Positions 7,988 through 21,037 are shown, counted from the stretch's first letter. The stretch: 64,000 nucleotides of DNA from Paenibacillus durus (GCF_000756615.1 NZ_CP009288.1:124001-188000), one strand, 5' to 3'. Notes: generated by a model not told the origin, from the sequence alone. Numbers and translations are program-made.

Positions 7988-8262
7988 CTTCGCCGTGCTA
8001 GACGGGGAGGTAGCGGTGCCCTGTAACTCGCAATCCGCTATAGCGAGGTTGAATTCCTGTTAGAGGTGCTGTCGATGTGAGGTTTGGTCCCTACGCGCTG
8101 TGTTGACGGTTGGGTCCTCCGCAATGAGCGCTTGTGAACCTGGTCAGGTCCGGAAGGAAGCAGCCATAAGCAAGTTTGCTCTTGTGCCGGAGGGCAGCCT
8201 AGCCCGAGCAGCCGCGTAGGGTTGCCGCTCGGATCGCAGTCATCAATAACAGGTGCGCGGTT
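7988..8262 (+). ncRNA. ffs: Signal recognition particle RNA (large, Bacillus type)
   Basis: This is the RNA of the signal recognition particle, which with Ffh targets membrane and secreted proteins. It carries the invariant helix-8 core GGTCAGGTCCGGAAGGAAGC (from about 8142). The 5' part has GTGCTAGACGGGGAGGTAGC and CCCTGTAACTCGCAATCCGC, the Alu-domain sequences of Gram-positive scRNA. The 3' end GGTGCGCGG closes the molecule. The length of about 270 nt, with an Alu domain, matches the B. subtilis 6S-like scRNA rather than the short E. coli 4.5S form. It lies directly upstream of dnaX, as in B. subtilis. Exact ends are estimated. Confidence 0.95.
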
Positions 8263-8396
8263 TAAATTATGAGCATATCAGCATCTTTGCGACAAGCGAA
8301 GATGCTTTTTGTTTTTGGTCTTGAGGCGGAGAATATAGTATAATAATGAAGCGATAAACGCCCGGGAAGCGGCGGTTGAAAGAGGGTAATGTTTAA

Positions 8397-10151
8397 TTGG
8401 AACACATCGCGTTGTACCGTGCCTGGCGGCCTCAGGCGTTCCAGGACATGGTCGGACAACAGCACATTATCCAGACGCTTCAGAACGCGATTCGCGAGCA
8501 GCGGGTTTCACACGCCTATCTGTTCAGCGGCCCTCGGGGCACCGGGAAGACGAGTGCCGCCAAAGTATTGGCCAAAGCGGTCAATTGCGAGCGGGGACCG
8601 GGACCGGAACCGTGCAATGAATGTCCTTCGTGCTTACGGATTGCTTCGGGCGCGGTGATGGATGTGCAGGAAATCGACGCTGCATCCAACCGGGGCGTGG
8701 AGGAAATTCGCGACCTGCGGGATAAAGTGAAGTACGCTCCTACCGAGGTGCGGCGTAAAGTGTATATTATTGACGAAGTGCATATGCTGACTACGGAGGC
8801 GTTTAATGCCCTTCTGAAGACGCTGGAGGAGCCGCCTGCACATGTCATGTTCATTTTGGCGACAACAGAGCCCCATAAACTGCCGGCGACGATTATATCA
8901 CGCTGTCAGCGCTTTGATTTCCGCAGAGTTTCGCTGGAGGAACAGACGAACCGGCTGAAGGTTATTTGCGAGAAGGAGGGCATTTCCGCCGAGGATGATG
9001 CGCTGCAGTACATTGCCCGCCTGTCGGACGGAGGGATGCGCGATGCGCTCAGTGTCCTGGATCAAATCTCTTCCTTTACCGACGGACATGTAACCTATCA
9101 GCAGGTACTCGGGATGACCGGCGGTATACCGGCGGAGCAATTTGCCCGCCTGGCTAAAGCCATTTTGGAGAGCGATATGGGGAGGCTGCTTGAATTGGTC
9201 GAGCAGCTGATGCATGAAGGGAAGAGCGCCGACAAATGCCTCGAAAATTTGCTGTATTACTTCCGCGATCTGCTTATGATCAAGATGGTGCCGGGTTCGG
9301 CCGCGCTGACTGACCGTGTGCTGAGTCCGGAGGAATTCCGGGACATGGCTGCGGCCTTCTCGCGTGAGCGGCTGTTCGACATTGTAGACACGCTGAACCG
9401 TTATTTAGGTGAGATGAAATATGCCACGCATCCGCAGACGTTGTTTGAGGTGGCGCTTATGAAGCTCTGCAGTCCACAGGAGAAGGAGAGCAGCTCTGGG
9501 ATGCAGGCACATATTAGCGGCGGTGCTATACCGGTCGATCATGGAGAGCTGGATGTGCTCAAGCGGCAAATTGCCGCTCTGGAGAAGAAGCTGGAGCAAG
9601 CGCTTCAGGCCGGGGGTGTGTCTGGAACTGGCAGGGAGAGTGCTCATTCGAAGTCGGCGGGTAGCCGTGCTTCCGCCGCTCCGCGCGTATCCTCCACCTC
9701 TAAGCTTCCGCCGCAAATGGATAAATTCATAGCAGGCAAGGACAGCGGGGATTTTGCAAACGCATATAAACAATGGAGTCAGGTGCTTCAGGCGGTTAAG
9801 GAAGAGAAGGTAACGGTTCACGCCTGGTTTGTCGACGGTGAACCCGTATCAATGACCGACGACGCAGTTCTCGTGGCGTTTAAGAATACGATACACCGGG
9901 AAACCACCGAGAAGCCGGCTAACAAGCAGGTTATCGAACGTGTACTGGAGACTCGTCTGGGCAAGCCGTACCGTTTAGTCACTGTCATGCTTCGGGATTG
10001 GAATGAAGCCTCCGCGAAATCGGCGCAGCCTGCGCCTAAGGAAGAGCTTCGCCTGGAACATGAACATGAGGCCGGAGAAGCCGCCAAGGAACCCTGGATT
10101 GACGAGGCCATTCAGCTTTTTGGTGAAGACCTCATTGTCATCAAAGATTAA
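8397..10151 (+). CDS. dnaX: DNA polymerase III subunit gamma/tau
   Basis: DnaX is the clamp-loader ATPase that loads the beta sliding clamp and tethers the polymerase cores. The 584-residue protein has the AAA+ P-loop GPRGTGKT (45-52), a four-cysteine zinc module (CERGPGPEPCNECPSC), Walker B DEVHML and the SRC-containing sensor segment (ISRCQRFDFRRV). A Pro/Ala/Ser-rich linker then leads to a tau-like C-terminal domain. The start is TTG at 8397, giving MEHIALYRAWRPQ, the conserved family N-terminus; AGAGGG lies upstream. I saw no obvious slippery heptamer to generate a separate gamma form. It is followed by the YbaB-type gene and recR, the usual recombination/replication cluster. Confidence 0.96.
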   Translation: MEHIALYRAWRPQAFQDMVGQQHIIQTLQNAIREQRVSHAYLFSGPRGTGKTSAAKVLAKAVNCERGPGPEPCNECPSCLRIASGAVMDVQEIDAASNRGVEEIRDLRDKVKYAPTEVRRKVYIIDEVHMLTTEAFNALLKTLEEPPAHVMFILATTEPHKLPATIISRCQRFDFRRVSLEEQTNRLKVICEKEGISAEDDALQYIARLSDGGMRDALSVLDQISSFTDGHVTYQQVLGMTGGIPAEQFARLAKAILESDMGRLLELVEQLMHEGKSADKCLENLLYYFRDLLMIKMVPGSAALTDRVLSPEEFRDMAAAFSRERLFDIVDTLNRYLGEMKYATHPQTLFEVALMKLCSPQEKESSSGMQAHISGGAIPVDHGELDVLKRQIAALEKKLEQALQAGGVSGTGRESAHSKSAGSRASAAPRVSSTSKLPPQMDKFIAGKDSGDFANAYKQWSQVLQAVKEEKVTVHAWFVDGEPVSMTDDAVLVAFKNTIHRETTEKPANKQVIERVLETRLGKPYRLVTVMLRDWNEASAKSAQPAPKEELRLEHEHEAGEAAKEPWIDEAIQLFGEDLIVIKD

Positions 10152-10204
10152 CCCGCAGCATATCAAGCGCGCAGGTTGCGCGCATTTACAAGGAGAGATA
10201 ACAA

Positions 10205-10516
10205 ATGAACAATATGAACCAAATGATGAAGCAAGTCAAAAAAATGCAGGAGCAGATGCTGAAAGCCCAAGAAGAGCTTGGCAACAAAACGGTGGAAGGC
10301 TCCTCCGGCGGCGGAGTCGTAACCGTTCAGGTTAACGGACACAAGAAATTGCTATCCATCGAAATCAAGCCGGAAGCGGTAGACCCGGAAGATGTGGAAA
10401 TGCTCCAGGATTTGGTTCTTACGGCCGTGAATGACGCTCTGACCAAAGCGGAAGAACTGGCTAGCTCGGATATGGGCAAATTTACCGGAGGCATGAAAAT
10501 TCCCGGCCTGTTCTAA
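10205..10516 (+). CDS. YbaB/EbfC family nucleoid-associated protein
   Basis: This is a 103-residue homodimeric DNA-binding protein of the YbaB/EbfC family (YaaK in B. subtilis), thought to bind DNA around the nucleoid. The N-terminus (MNNMNQMMKQVKKMQEQMLKAQEEL) is a charged amphipathic helix. It is followed by the family core with GGGVVTVQVNGHKKLLSIEIKPE and the acidic VDPEDVEMLQDLV helix. It is placed between dnaX and recR, as in most bacteria. A good AAGGAGA site precedes ATG. It is probably translated from the dnaX transcript; the gap is 53 bases. Confidence 0.93.
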   Translation: MNNMNQMMKQVKKMQEQMLKAQEELGNKTVEGSSGGGVVTVQVNGHKKLLSIEIKPEAVDPEDVEMLQDLVLTAVNDALTKAEELASSDMGKFTGGMKIPGLF

Positions 10517-10557
10517 TAACGTTGAAGGCTTAAGTTAAACATAAAGGAGATATCTTA

Positions 10558-11157
10558 TTGTATTACCCCGAACCGCTTGCCAAGCTGATCGATGCTTTTA
10601 CGCGTTTGCCGGGAATCGGCCCTAAGACGGCCGCGCGGCTTGCATTTCATGTGTTGAACATGAAAGAAGACGAGACGATTGATTTTGCCAAAGCGCTCGT
10701 CAGCGTAAAACGCAATCTTCACTATTGCTCGGTCTGCTGCAATATTACCGATACCGACCCGTGCCGGATTTGCCAAGACAAAGCGCGCGACGCCTCGGTC
10801 ATTTGCGTGGTGCAGGATTCCAAGGATCTTGTCGCTATGGAGCGGACCAAAGAATTCAACGGATATTATCATGTGCTGCAGGGCGCTATCTCCCCAATGG
10901 AAGGCGTCGGACCCGACGATATTCGGTTAAAGGAACTGCTCACAAGGCTCAGTGATGAAAGAGTGCAGGAACTTATTCTTGCTACAAATCCCAATATTGA
11001 GGGAGAAGCGACGGCGATGTATATTTCCCGGCTCGTCCGTCCGTTTGAAGTTAAAGTAACAAGGATCGCCCATGGTTTGCCTGTTGGCGGCGATCTCGAA
11101 TATGCAGATGAGGTGACCTTGTCCAAGGCGCTGGAAGGCCGGCGCGAGCTTTTTTAA
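10558..11157 (+). CDS. recR: Recombination mediator protein RecR
   Basis: RecR works with RecO and RecF to load RecA on gapped DNA during recombinational repair. The 199-residue protein has an N-terminal helix-hairpin-helix (LPGIGPKTAARL), a four-cysteine zinc finger (Cys57, Cys60, Cys69, Cys72), and a Toprim domain beginning ICVVQDSKDLVAME. A C-terminal VTRIAHGLPVGGDLEYADEVTL segment follows. The start codon is TTG at 10558, preceded by AAGGAGATAT. An intrinsic terminator follows the gene, so yaaL-bofA probably has its own promoter. Confidence 0.96.
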   Translation: MYYPEPLAKLIDAFTRLPGIGPKTAARLAFHVLNMKEDETIDFAKALVSVKRNLHYCSVCCNITDTDPCRICQDKARDASVICVVQDSKDLVAMERTKEFNGYYHVLQGAISPMEGVGPDDIRLKELLTRLSDERVQELILATNPNIEGEATAMYISRLVRPFEVKVTRIAHGLPVGGDLEYADEVTLSKALEGRRELF

Positions 11158-11179
11158 TGAAATAGCTGCATTTAGAGAC

Positions 11180-11207
11180 AGAAGTCCGTCAAGGGCTTCT
11201 TTTTTTA
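11180..11207 (+). terminator. recR intrinsic terminator
   Basis: AGAAGTCC (11180-11187) pairs with GGGCTTCT (11193-11200), including one G-T pair, and is followed by TTTTTT. Confidence 0.85.
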
Positions 11208-11387
11208 ATGCAATTTTTAAGACGGGCTTATCTCAATAGGCAATTATATTCCTGTATGCATCAAATATCCCTCGATGAGAATGCGCTACTTCCTGGTTCT
11301 AAGTTTGTCCTTATTCCGATATGAATTAGAATGTACGGCAATCAACTTTATCCGTCATAGACAATTCATTACAAAGGAGGAATGAAG

Positions 11388-11639
11388 ATGGGCTGGTGGA
11401 GCGAGTGGCGCCGGAAGGCCGGCAACGAACCGGGGGAGGATCAAGATGAGAGTTGGGATGTGTTTACCGATGTGAGGAAGGCTCAAATGGAATGGGAAAG
11501 AGCTCATCTGATGTTTGACGAAGCCGTCGGCCAAGATCAGATTGATTATGCCATTTTTATTTTGCAAGCCGCAGAGCGAAAATATCAAATTCACCTGAAG
11601 CATGCCAAAAGAGTTGGCTTGAAGCGTAACCAGTTATAA
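11388..11639 (+). CDS. yaaL: YaaL/DUF2508 family small protein
   Basis: This 83-residue acidic protein of unknown function is recognisable as YaaL (DUF2508) by position between recR and bofA and by the pattern of long charged helices (KAQMEWERAHLMFDEA, DQIDYAIFILQAAERKYQIHLKHAK). ATG 11388 is preferred: GGAGG at 11376-11380 lies seven bases upstream, while the ATG at 11382 would be only one base from it. No catalytic motif or membrane segment is visible. It is probably co-transcribed with bofA, which starts 30 bases later. Confidence 0.8.
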   Translation: MGWWSEWRRKAGNEPGEDQDESWDVFTDVRKAQMEWERAHLMFDEAVGQDQIDYAIFILQAAERKYQIHLKHAKRVGLKRNQL

Positions 11640-11669
11640 GAATCGTTCGAAGGTAAGGAGGCAATGGCA

Positions 11670-11936
11670 ATGAAAGCAATAGCGGCAGGCATACTGATTC
11701 TATCCGTAGTGTTACTTGTGGCAGTCGTATTTAAAAAAAGACTAGGCTGGGGGTGGCTGGGCCTTTTCGGCTCCCACCTGATTCTGGCCGCAGTGGGGCT
11801 ATACATCGTCGATTTCACTCAATTGGCGGGAACGGTGTACATTCCGCTGAACCCGGCAACGATAGGAACCGTATCCGTTCTCGGTCTTCCGGGAGTGGTC
11901 ATGCTTGTAGGTTTAAAAATTACCTTATTTGGGTAG
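11670..11936 (+). CDS. bofA: Pro-sigma-K processing inhibitor BofA
   Basis: BofA is an integral membrane protein that, with SpoIVFA, holds the SpoIVFB protease inactive in the mother-cell membrane until late sporulation. The 88-residue protein has two hydrophobic segments (about 3-20 and 31-47). A conserved C-terminal part with PLNPATIGTVSVLGLPGVVMLVG matches the BofA family signature. ATG 11670 sits eight bases after AAGGAGG (11655-11661); the ATG at 11664 is only two bases away. As in B. subtilis, yaaL and bofA lie immediately upstream of an rRNA operon. Its presence, with Spo0F, indicates an endospore former. Confidence 0.92.
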   Translation: MKAIAAGILILSVVLLVAVVFKKRLGWGWLGLFGSHLILAAVGLYIVDFTQLAGTVYIPLNPATIGTVSVLGLPGVVMLVGLKITLFG

Positions 11937-12042
11937 TTGACGGCGAATCGCGTTATGTGATACATTAATATTCGGCTCTTCGGACAAGATATGAAGCGGC
12001 CAATTATCGAAAAGCGTTTGAAAAATAAAATTAAAAAAATGC

Positions 12043-12072
12043 TTGACGATAATGAACAACCTGTGATATATT
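12043..12072 (+). promoter_or_regulatory. rRNA operon promoter
   Basis: TTGACG (12043-12048), an 18-nt spacer and TATATT (12067-12072). The AT-rich tract just upstream (12021-12040) resembles an UP element. The predicted start is a G near 12079, as is usual for growth-rate-controlled Bacillus rRNA promoters. I saw only one clear promoter rather than a tandem pair. Confidence 0.75.
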
Positions 12073-12116
12073 ATAAAGGTCGCTGCGTGAGACGCGGTGA
12101 TGCACTGAGAGAGACA

Positions 12117-12147
12117 TTGATCTTTGAAAACTGAACAACGAGTGAGT
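12117..12147 (+). promoter_or_regulatory. rRNA leader: boxA-like sequence and 5' arm of the 16S processing stem
   Basis: TTGATCTTTGAAAACTGAAC is the boxA-type antitermination sequence of Bacillales rRNA leaders. The stretch 12121-12146 is also nearly the reverse complement of 13851-13876, after the 16S gene. It therefore forms one side of the RNase III-type precursor stem. Confidence 0.7.
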
Positions 12148-12233
12148 GGGAATTCGCTTCAAGCGAGTTCCAAAATTGAGAATGCAAATTCTCGTCAGAT
12201 GTTTCAAATTGAGCTAATCGCTCTTTCAATACT

Positions 12234-13791
<1,558 letters not shown>

Positions 13792-13850
13792 TGGAGAATC
13801 GTTTCCCGCAGCGGAAACATTCAAATGCGGAAGCTTGACTTCCGGCAACG

Positions 13851-13876
13851 CTCACTCGTTGCTCAGTTTTGAGAGA
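13851..13876 (+). other. 3' arm of the 16S precursor processing stem
   Basis: CTCACTCGTTGCTCAGTTTT and the following bases pair with the 16S leader at 12121-12146 with few mismatches. The stem closes around 16S only and leaves the 5S gene outside. Confidence 0.65.
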
Positions 13877-13892
13877 GCAAACCTCTTTCAAG

Positions 13893-14012
13893 CGTTTGGT
13901 GGCGATGGCGGAGGGGTTCCACGCGTACCCATCCCGAACACGACCGTTAAGCCCTCCAGCGCCGATGGTACTTGGACCGAAGGGTCCTGGGAGAGTAGGA
14001 CGCTGCCAAGCG
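13893..14012 (+). rRNA. rrf: 5S ribosomal RNA, located in the 16S-23S spacer
   Basis: TTTGGTGGCGATGGCG opens the molecule, CCCATCCCGAACACG is the conserved loop, and GGGAGAGTAGGACGCTGCCAAGC closes it. The terminal GCG-TTTGG / CCAAG-CGC stem is intact. The gene lies about 100 nt after 16S and before tRNA-Ile. No 5S copy follows the 23S gene in this operon, so the order differs from the canonical 16S-23S-5S. Confidence 0.96.
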
Positions 14013-14052
14013 CAACCTTATGGGTTTCCCATAAGAGTATATGCAAGACTAA

Positions 14053-14129
<77 letters not shown>

Positions 14130-14152
14130 CTAATAATTCCATACCCTTTTAT

Positions 14153-14228
14153 GGGGCCATAGCTCAGCTGGGAGAGCGCCTGCCTTGCAAGCAGGAGGTC
14201 AGGAGTTCGATCCTCCTTGGCTCCACCA
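14153..14228 (+). tRNA. tRNA-Ala (TGC)
   Basis: 76 nt, anticodon TGC in CTGCCTTGCAAGCAG, T-loop AGTTCGATCCT, CCA encoded. It is the second spacer tRNA. Confidence 0.98.
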
Positions 14229-14252
14229 ACAAATTTCATCTATTTGTTATGT

Positions 14253-14295
14253 CTTGATCCTTGAAAACTGGATACCGAAACGAAAATTGCGTTTT
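14253..14295 (+). other. 5' arm of the 23S precursor processing stem
   Basis: The segment around CTTGATCCTTGAAAACTGGA and CGAAACGAAAATTGCGTTTT is close to the reverse complement of 17391-17437, immediately after 23S. The long duplex encloses only the 23S rRNA. Confidence 0.75.
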
Positions 14296-14464
14296 AGAAC
14301 ATCTTTTAGCTGAACTTGTGTCCAAACAAGTTGAAATAGTTATTAGCTGAGAGCGAAGATTTTCGAATGAGAGCGACTTTTGGCTTGAAAGGCGAAAGCG
14401 AACGGAGATATCCGGAAGCAGCCTTTCAAACAAGACGGAGCGATCAGGCGAAAATTGGAGCGTT

Positions 14465-17390
<2,926 letters not shown>

Positions 17391-17392
<2 letters not shown>

Positions 17393-17437
17393 AACAACGC
17401 AATGTTTCGTTTCGAATCCAGTTTTCAGGTGATCAAG
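17391..17437 (+). other. 3' arm of the 23S precursor processing stem
   Basis: AAAACAACGCAATG..TTTCGTTTCGAATCCAGTTTTC..GATCAAG pairs with 14253-14295, with small bulges. Confidence 0.75.
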
Positions 17438-17500
17438 CCTGAATGAGTTTGGAAGACCCATCTTTAACGGTTCACTAGTAAGAAGCGTAAAGATTTGTTT

Positions 17501-17592
17501 GGAGAGATACCCAAGTGGCTATAAGGGGACCCTCTGCTAAGGGGTTAGACTGCGTAAGCGGTGCGAGGGTTCGAATCCCTCTCTCTCCGCCA
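17501..17592 (+). tRNA. tRNA-Ser (GCT)
   Basis: A 92-nt class II tRNA with a long variable arm (TTAGACTGCGTAAGCGGTGC). Anticodon GCT in CCCTCTGCTAAGGGG. CCA encoded. First of an eight-tRNA array after 23S. Confidence 0.97.
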
Positions 17593-17616
17593 TTTCAAAT
17601 TCATTAATATTAGTAT

Positions 17617-17693
17617 GGCGGCGTAGCTCAGCTGGCTAGAGCGTACGGTTCATACCCGTGAGGTCGGGGGTTCGATCCCCTCCGCCGCTACCA
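17617..17693 (+). tRNA. tRNA-Met (CAT), elongator
   Basis: 77 nt, anticodon CAT in ACGGTTCATACCCGT, CCA encoded. The acceptor stem is paired at position 1 and the sequence closely resembles the B. subtilis elongator, so it is not the initiator tRNA. Confidence 0.95.
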
Positions 17694-17700
17694 TACATAC

Positions 17701-17776
17701 GGAGGCTTAGCTCAGCTGGGAGAGCATCTGCCTTACAAGCAGAGGGTCGGGGGTTCGATCCCCTCAGCCTCCACCA
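17701..17776 (+). tRNA. tRNA-Val (TAC)
   Basis: 76 nt, anticodon TAC in CTGCCTTACAAGCAG, acceptor GGAGGCT/AGCCTCC, CCA encoded. Only seven bases separate it from tRNA-Met. Confidence 0.97.
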
Positions 17777-17808
17777 TTTGACAATTTAATAATGACATAT
17801 GACATCTT

Positions 17809-17884
<76 letters not shown>

Positions 17885-17897
17885 TTGTCACAAACGC

Positions 17898-17974
17898 GGA
17901 ACCGTGGTGTAGAGGCCTAACATGCCTGCCTGTCACGCAGGAGATCGCGGGTTCGAATCCCGTCGGTTCCGCCA
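17898..17974 (+). tRNA. tRNA-Asp (GTC)
   Basis: 77 nt, anticodon GTC in CTGCCTGTCACGCAG, acceptor GGAACCG/CGGTTCC, CCA encoded. Confidence 0.97.
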
Positions 17975-17991
17975 TTTTTATGTCAACTTAT

Positions 17992-18064
<73 letters not shown>

Positions 18065-18071
18065 CTTTCTT

Positions 18072-18157
18072 GGAGGCTTAGCGAAGTGGCCAAACGCAGC
18101 AGACTGTAAATCTGTTCTCTTACGAGTTCGGTGGTTCGAATCCATCAGCCTCCACCA
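18072..18157 (+). tRNA. tRNA-Tyr (GTA)
   Basis: An 86-nt class II tRNA with a long variable arm. Anticodon GTA in CAGACTGTAAATCTG, CCA encoded. Confidence 0.96.
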
Positions 18158-18163
18158 GTATTT

Positions 18164-18236
18164 GAGCCATTAGCTCAGTTGGTAGAGCACCTGACTTTTA
18201 ATCAGGGTGTCGAAGGTTCGAGTCCTTCATGGCTCA
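18164..18236 (+). tRNA. tRNA-Lys (TTT), no encoded CCA
   Basis: 73 nt, anticodon TTT in CTGACTTTTAATCAG, acceptor GAGCCAT/ATGGCTC. TTC follows the discriminator A, so CCA is not encoded. It is the last gene of the rRNA-tRNA transcript. Confidence 0.95.
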
Positions 18237-18250
18237 TTCTGATTCAAGCT

Positions 18251-18278
18251 AACCATCACCTTAGGGTGATGGTTTTTG
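18251..18278 (+). terminator. rRNA-tRNA operon terminator
   Basis: ACCATCACC (18252-18260), loop TTAG, GGTGATGGT (18265-18273), followed by TTTT. Confidence 0.93.
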
Positions 18279-18381
18279 CTATTTGAGAGTATCGAAAGTT
18301 GCAAAAAAAAGCACTTTTTTCCGGAGCGCTGTAAATATGATAGAATAGGCGAAAAGAGCAAAGTGGTGGAGTAGGTTGACA

Positions 18382-19479
18382 ATGGACACTGAAACGTTGC
18401 GGCAAAAATTGGAGCAGCTCACCGGTAACAAGACAGGAATCAAGCAATTTGGGAGGCAGCAGTCGGCTTCCCTTTTTGGTGCTGGACAGGAAGCGCAAGA
18501 GCAGTCGGTAATATATGAGGGGAGTCTCTGGGTTCCCTTATATGAAAGCGAAGGGAGGGTTACCGCCCTTTGGATCGAGAAGAAGGGGCTTTCCCCGATA
18601 GAGCTGCAACTAGCGCAGTTCGCCGCCGAGAATTATGCCGCCGTGCTGAAGGCTTCGGGCTTCAAGGAGGAAGGAGAAAAGGAAGCGCGGCAGCTTAGCG
18701 CATGGTTGAACACTCAGCTTGAGCTGGATGATGACGCCGGCGAAATTCCCGATGATATTACTTTAAAAAGCAGACTGTTCACCGATATGATTCCTTTCCT
18801 GCTAATCAGCGAAAATACACATGGTTCCGAAATTGCATACCGGCCGCTGCTGAAATTGGTACGAAGTTATTTCGATAGTTCGGCGTTGCTTATCCCTTTG
18901 CAGGAAAAGGAATGGCTGATCCTGACCCGTAAAGAGCTGCTAACCGGCACGGAAGACAAGGACGAGCTTGAGGAGAGCGATGACGAGGAGCTATTGGCGC
19001 AGGCCTGTATGGGGCTTCACGAATTGATCGCCTCTGAGTGGGTCGGAGTATTTCATGTAAGCGTGTCCTCCTCGATCATTCCAGTCAAAGGCTTGGCGGG
19101 AGTGATCACGCTGCTCAGGGAGACGATCAGCCTTGGGCGTATTTTTCAGGTGGGGGAATACATTCATTTGCCTTGGGGGCTTCAGTTGGAGCGGCTGGTC
19201 AACAGCATTCCCGACGGGCGGCGCCGGCAGCTGCTTGGACAATTTGGCGATTATACAGCCGTGCTGGCCGAAAAGGAGATGCTGCTGACACTGGAGACTT
19301 TTTTTCAGATGGATTGCAATGTCAGTGAAACCGCGAAGAAATTGTACATTCATCGTAACACTCTGCTCTATCGTTTGGACAAGATTAAACAGGAGACGGG
19401 AGCGGACGTACGGAGCTTTGGAGACGCGGCGATTATGAAGCTGACCATGCTATTGTATAAAGTGACGAAAAGGAAATAG
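18382..19479 (+). CDS. PucR/CdaR-type helix-turn-helix regulator
   Basis: This 365-residue predicted transcription regulator has a C-terminal PucR-type HTH. In the last 70 residues LETFFQMDCNVSETAKKLYIHRNTLLYRLDKIKQETG shows the family pattern, in which the VSETAKKLYIHRNTLLYRL part is the recognition helix-turn-helix. The N-terminal 290 residues contain no motif I can name and may be a GAF-like or CdaR sensor. ATG 18382 is chosen because GGTGGAG lies at normal distance; TTG 18376 is too close. It is placed 102 bases before an MsmX-type ABC ATPase, suggesting a role in carbohydrate uptake control, but that is inference from position only. Confidence 0.8.
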   Translation: MDTETLRQKLEQLTGNKTGIKQFGRQQSASLFGAGQEAQEQSVIYEGSLWVPLYESEGRVTALWIEKKGLSPIELQLAQFAAENYAAVLKASGFKEEGEKEARQLSAWLNTQLELDDDAGEIPDDITLKSRLFTDMIPFLLISENTHGSEIAYRPLLKLVRSYFDSSALLIPLQEKEWLILTRKELLTGTEDKDELEESDDEELLAQACMGLHELIASEWVGVFHVSVSSSIIPVKGLAGVITLLRETISLGRIFQVGEYIHLPWGLQLERLVNSIPDGRRRQLLGQFGDYTAVLAEKEMLLTLETFFQMDCNVSETAKKLYIHRNTLLYRLDKIKQETGADVRSFGDAAIMKLTMLLYKVTKRK

Positions 19480-19581
19480 GTTTTTTGTGAACGTTACAAA
19501 TAGCCAGCTTGGGTGGACTGGGGTAAGATAGTGACAGGAATTATTTCCGAACTCTATTACGAATCCGAGGGGGAAATTCAA

Positions 19582-20703
19582 ATGGCAGGCGTACGTTTAG
19601 AGCATGTATTCAAAAAATATCCAGGTTCCGATAAAGCAACGGTAATCGATGTCAATCTTGACATTAAAGATAAGGAATTTCTCGTACTGGTCGGACCTTC
19701 CGGCTGCGGTAAATCTACGACTTTGCGAATGATCGCAGGGCTGGAAGAAATCTCTGAAGGCAAGCTGTTCATCGGCGAACGCGTCGTCAACGACGTGGCT
19801 CCTAAAGACCGCGACATCGCGATGGTATTCCAATCCTACGCCCTGTATCCTCATATGAGTGTATACCAGAACATGGCGTTTGGTCTGAAGCTGCGCAAGG
19901 TGAAAAAAGACGAAATCGACAGAAAAGTGCGTGAAGCCGCAAAAATTCTCGATATCGAGCATCTGCTTGAACGCAAACCGAAGGCGCTTTCCGGCGGCCA
20001 ACGTCAGCGTGTCGCTCTGGGCCGCGCGATCGTCCGTGATCCTCAAGTGTTCCTGATGGACGAACCGCTCTCCAACCTTGACGCCAAGCTGCGCGGACAG
20101 ATGCGCGCCGAAATCACGAAGCTGGTTAAACGTCTTGAAACCACTTGCATCTACGTAACACATGACCAAACTGAAGCTATGACAATGGGCGACCGTATTG
20201 TCGTTATGCAAGCTGGCATCATCCAACAAGCTGCTTCTCCTGAAGAATTGTACAACAATCCGGAGAACCTGTTCGTGGCCGGATTTATCGGTTCCCCGAC
20301 TATGAATTTTATTTCGGGCACTTTGTCCGAAGTTAACGGTACTATTCGTTTCCTTGCGGAGAATCTGGATGTCGAAGTTCCAGGGGGCAAAGCTCAACTG
20401 CTCCGCAGCAAAGGTTACATTGGCAAGGAAATCATCTTGGGCATTCGCCCGGAGGACATCCACGAAGAGCCGGTATTCCTGGAAGCTTCGCCGAACACAA
20501 TTTTTACCGCATTGGTAGACGTAACCGAGAACCTCGGTCATGAAATGCTGCTGTACCTGAGCGGTGTAGGCAAAGATTCCGTAATCGCCCGCGTGGACGG
20601 ACGTTCGACAACCCGCGAAGGAAGCAAAGCGAAACTGGCTATCGACATGAACAAAGTTCATCTGTTTGACAAGGAATCCGAACTGAACATTCTGCTGGGA
20701 TAA
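19582..20703 (+). CDS. msmX: ABC transporter ATP-binding protein, MsmX/UgpC type
   Basis: This is the ATPase subunit of the CUT1 class, which in Bacillales is shared by several oligosaccharide importers. The 373-residue protein has Walker A GPSGCGKST, Q-loop (FQSYALYPHMSV), ABC signature LSGGQRQRVALGRA, Walker B VFLMDEPLSNLDAK and switch His in THDQTEAMT. It ends with a C-terminal regulatory OB (TOBE) domain (IGIRPEDIHEEP-like). No permease or binding-protein genes are adjacent, which fits a shared, multitask ATPase. GAGGGGG precedes ATG 19582; an upstream in-frame start at 19513 would add 23 residues foreign to the family. Confidence 0.92.
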   Translation: MAGVRLEHVFKKYPGSDKATVIDVNLDIKDKEFLVLVGPSGCGKSTTLRMIAGLEEISEGKLFIGERVVNDVAPKDRDIAMVFQSYALYPHMSVYQNMAFGLKLRKVKKDEIDRKVREAAKILDIEHLLERKPKALSGGQRQRVALGRAIVRDPQVFLMDEPLSNLDAKLRGQMRAEITKLVKRLETTCIYVTHDQTEAMTMGDRIVVMQAGIIQQAASPEELYNNPENLFVAGFIGSPTMNFISGTLSEVNGTIRFLAENLDVEVPGGKAQLLRSKGYIGKEIILGIRPEDIHEEPVFLEASPNTIFTALVDVTENLGHEMLLYLSGVGKDSVIARVDGRSTTREGSKAKLAIDMNKVHLFDKESELNILLG

Positions 20704-20726
20704 GAGCCAGCTTCGGTCCTTTGAGG

Positions 20727-20751
20727 AGCCGCCCTTTTGGGCGGCTTTTTT
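20727..20751 (+). terminator. msmX intrinsic terminator
   Basis: AGCCGCCC, loop TTTT, GGGCGGCT, then T5. A compact, strong terminator. Confidence 0.95.
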
Positions 20752-20904
20752 CATTAGATACAGGTTCGGCAAGCGCCGCTCTTATGAAAAAGTAAATTCA
20801 GGAAAACTCTGGAAAACTCTCGGGTCCAGATTATGCAGAGTCTTCAAGGTCTCGATATTGGCAAAAAGACTGTGCCTCTAGACCCGCCTTACCCGGCATA
20901 ATGA

Positions 20905-20933
20905 TTGCAATCGACTCCGTTATCCTTTAAGAT
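20905..20933 (+). promoter_or_regulatory. Promoter of the hprK operon
   Basis: TTGCAA (20905-20910), a 17-nt spacer and TAAGAT (20928-20933), about 105 bases before hprK. The rest of the msmX-hprK gap holds only a short direct repeat (GGAAAACTCT twice near 20801-20820) and two CCTGCCGG copies. I see no gene there. Confidence 0.6.
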
Positions 20934-21037
20934 AGCAGGAGAATTACCTGCCGGAAGGAAGGATTATACAACCCTGCCGGTCAAGGGAAGCAGGATAAGC
21001 GGGAATATACCGCAGGCGATGAAAGGAAGAAACAGAT

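Noticed and set aside
8397..10151. Programmed frameshift in dnaX giving a gamma form
   Set aside because: I saw no A-rich slippery heptamer with a following stem, and the +1 frame at 10003-10335 is only an overlap.
19597..20772. 391-codon open frame on the minus strand over msmX
   Set aside because: Antisense to an ABC ATPase with all motifs, and it reads through the msmX terminator.
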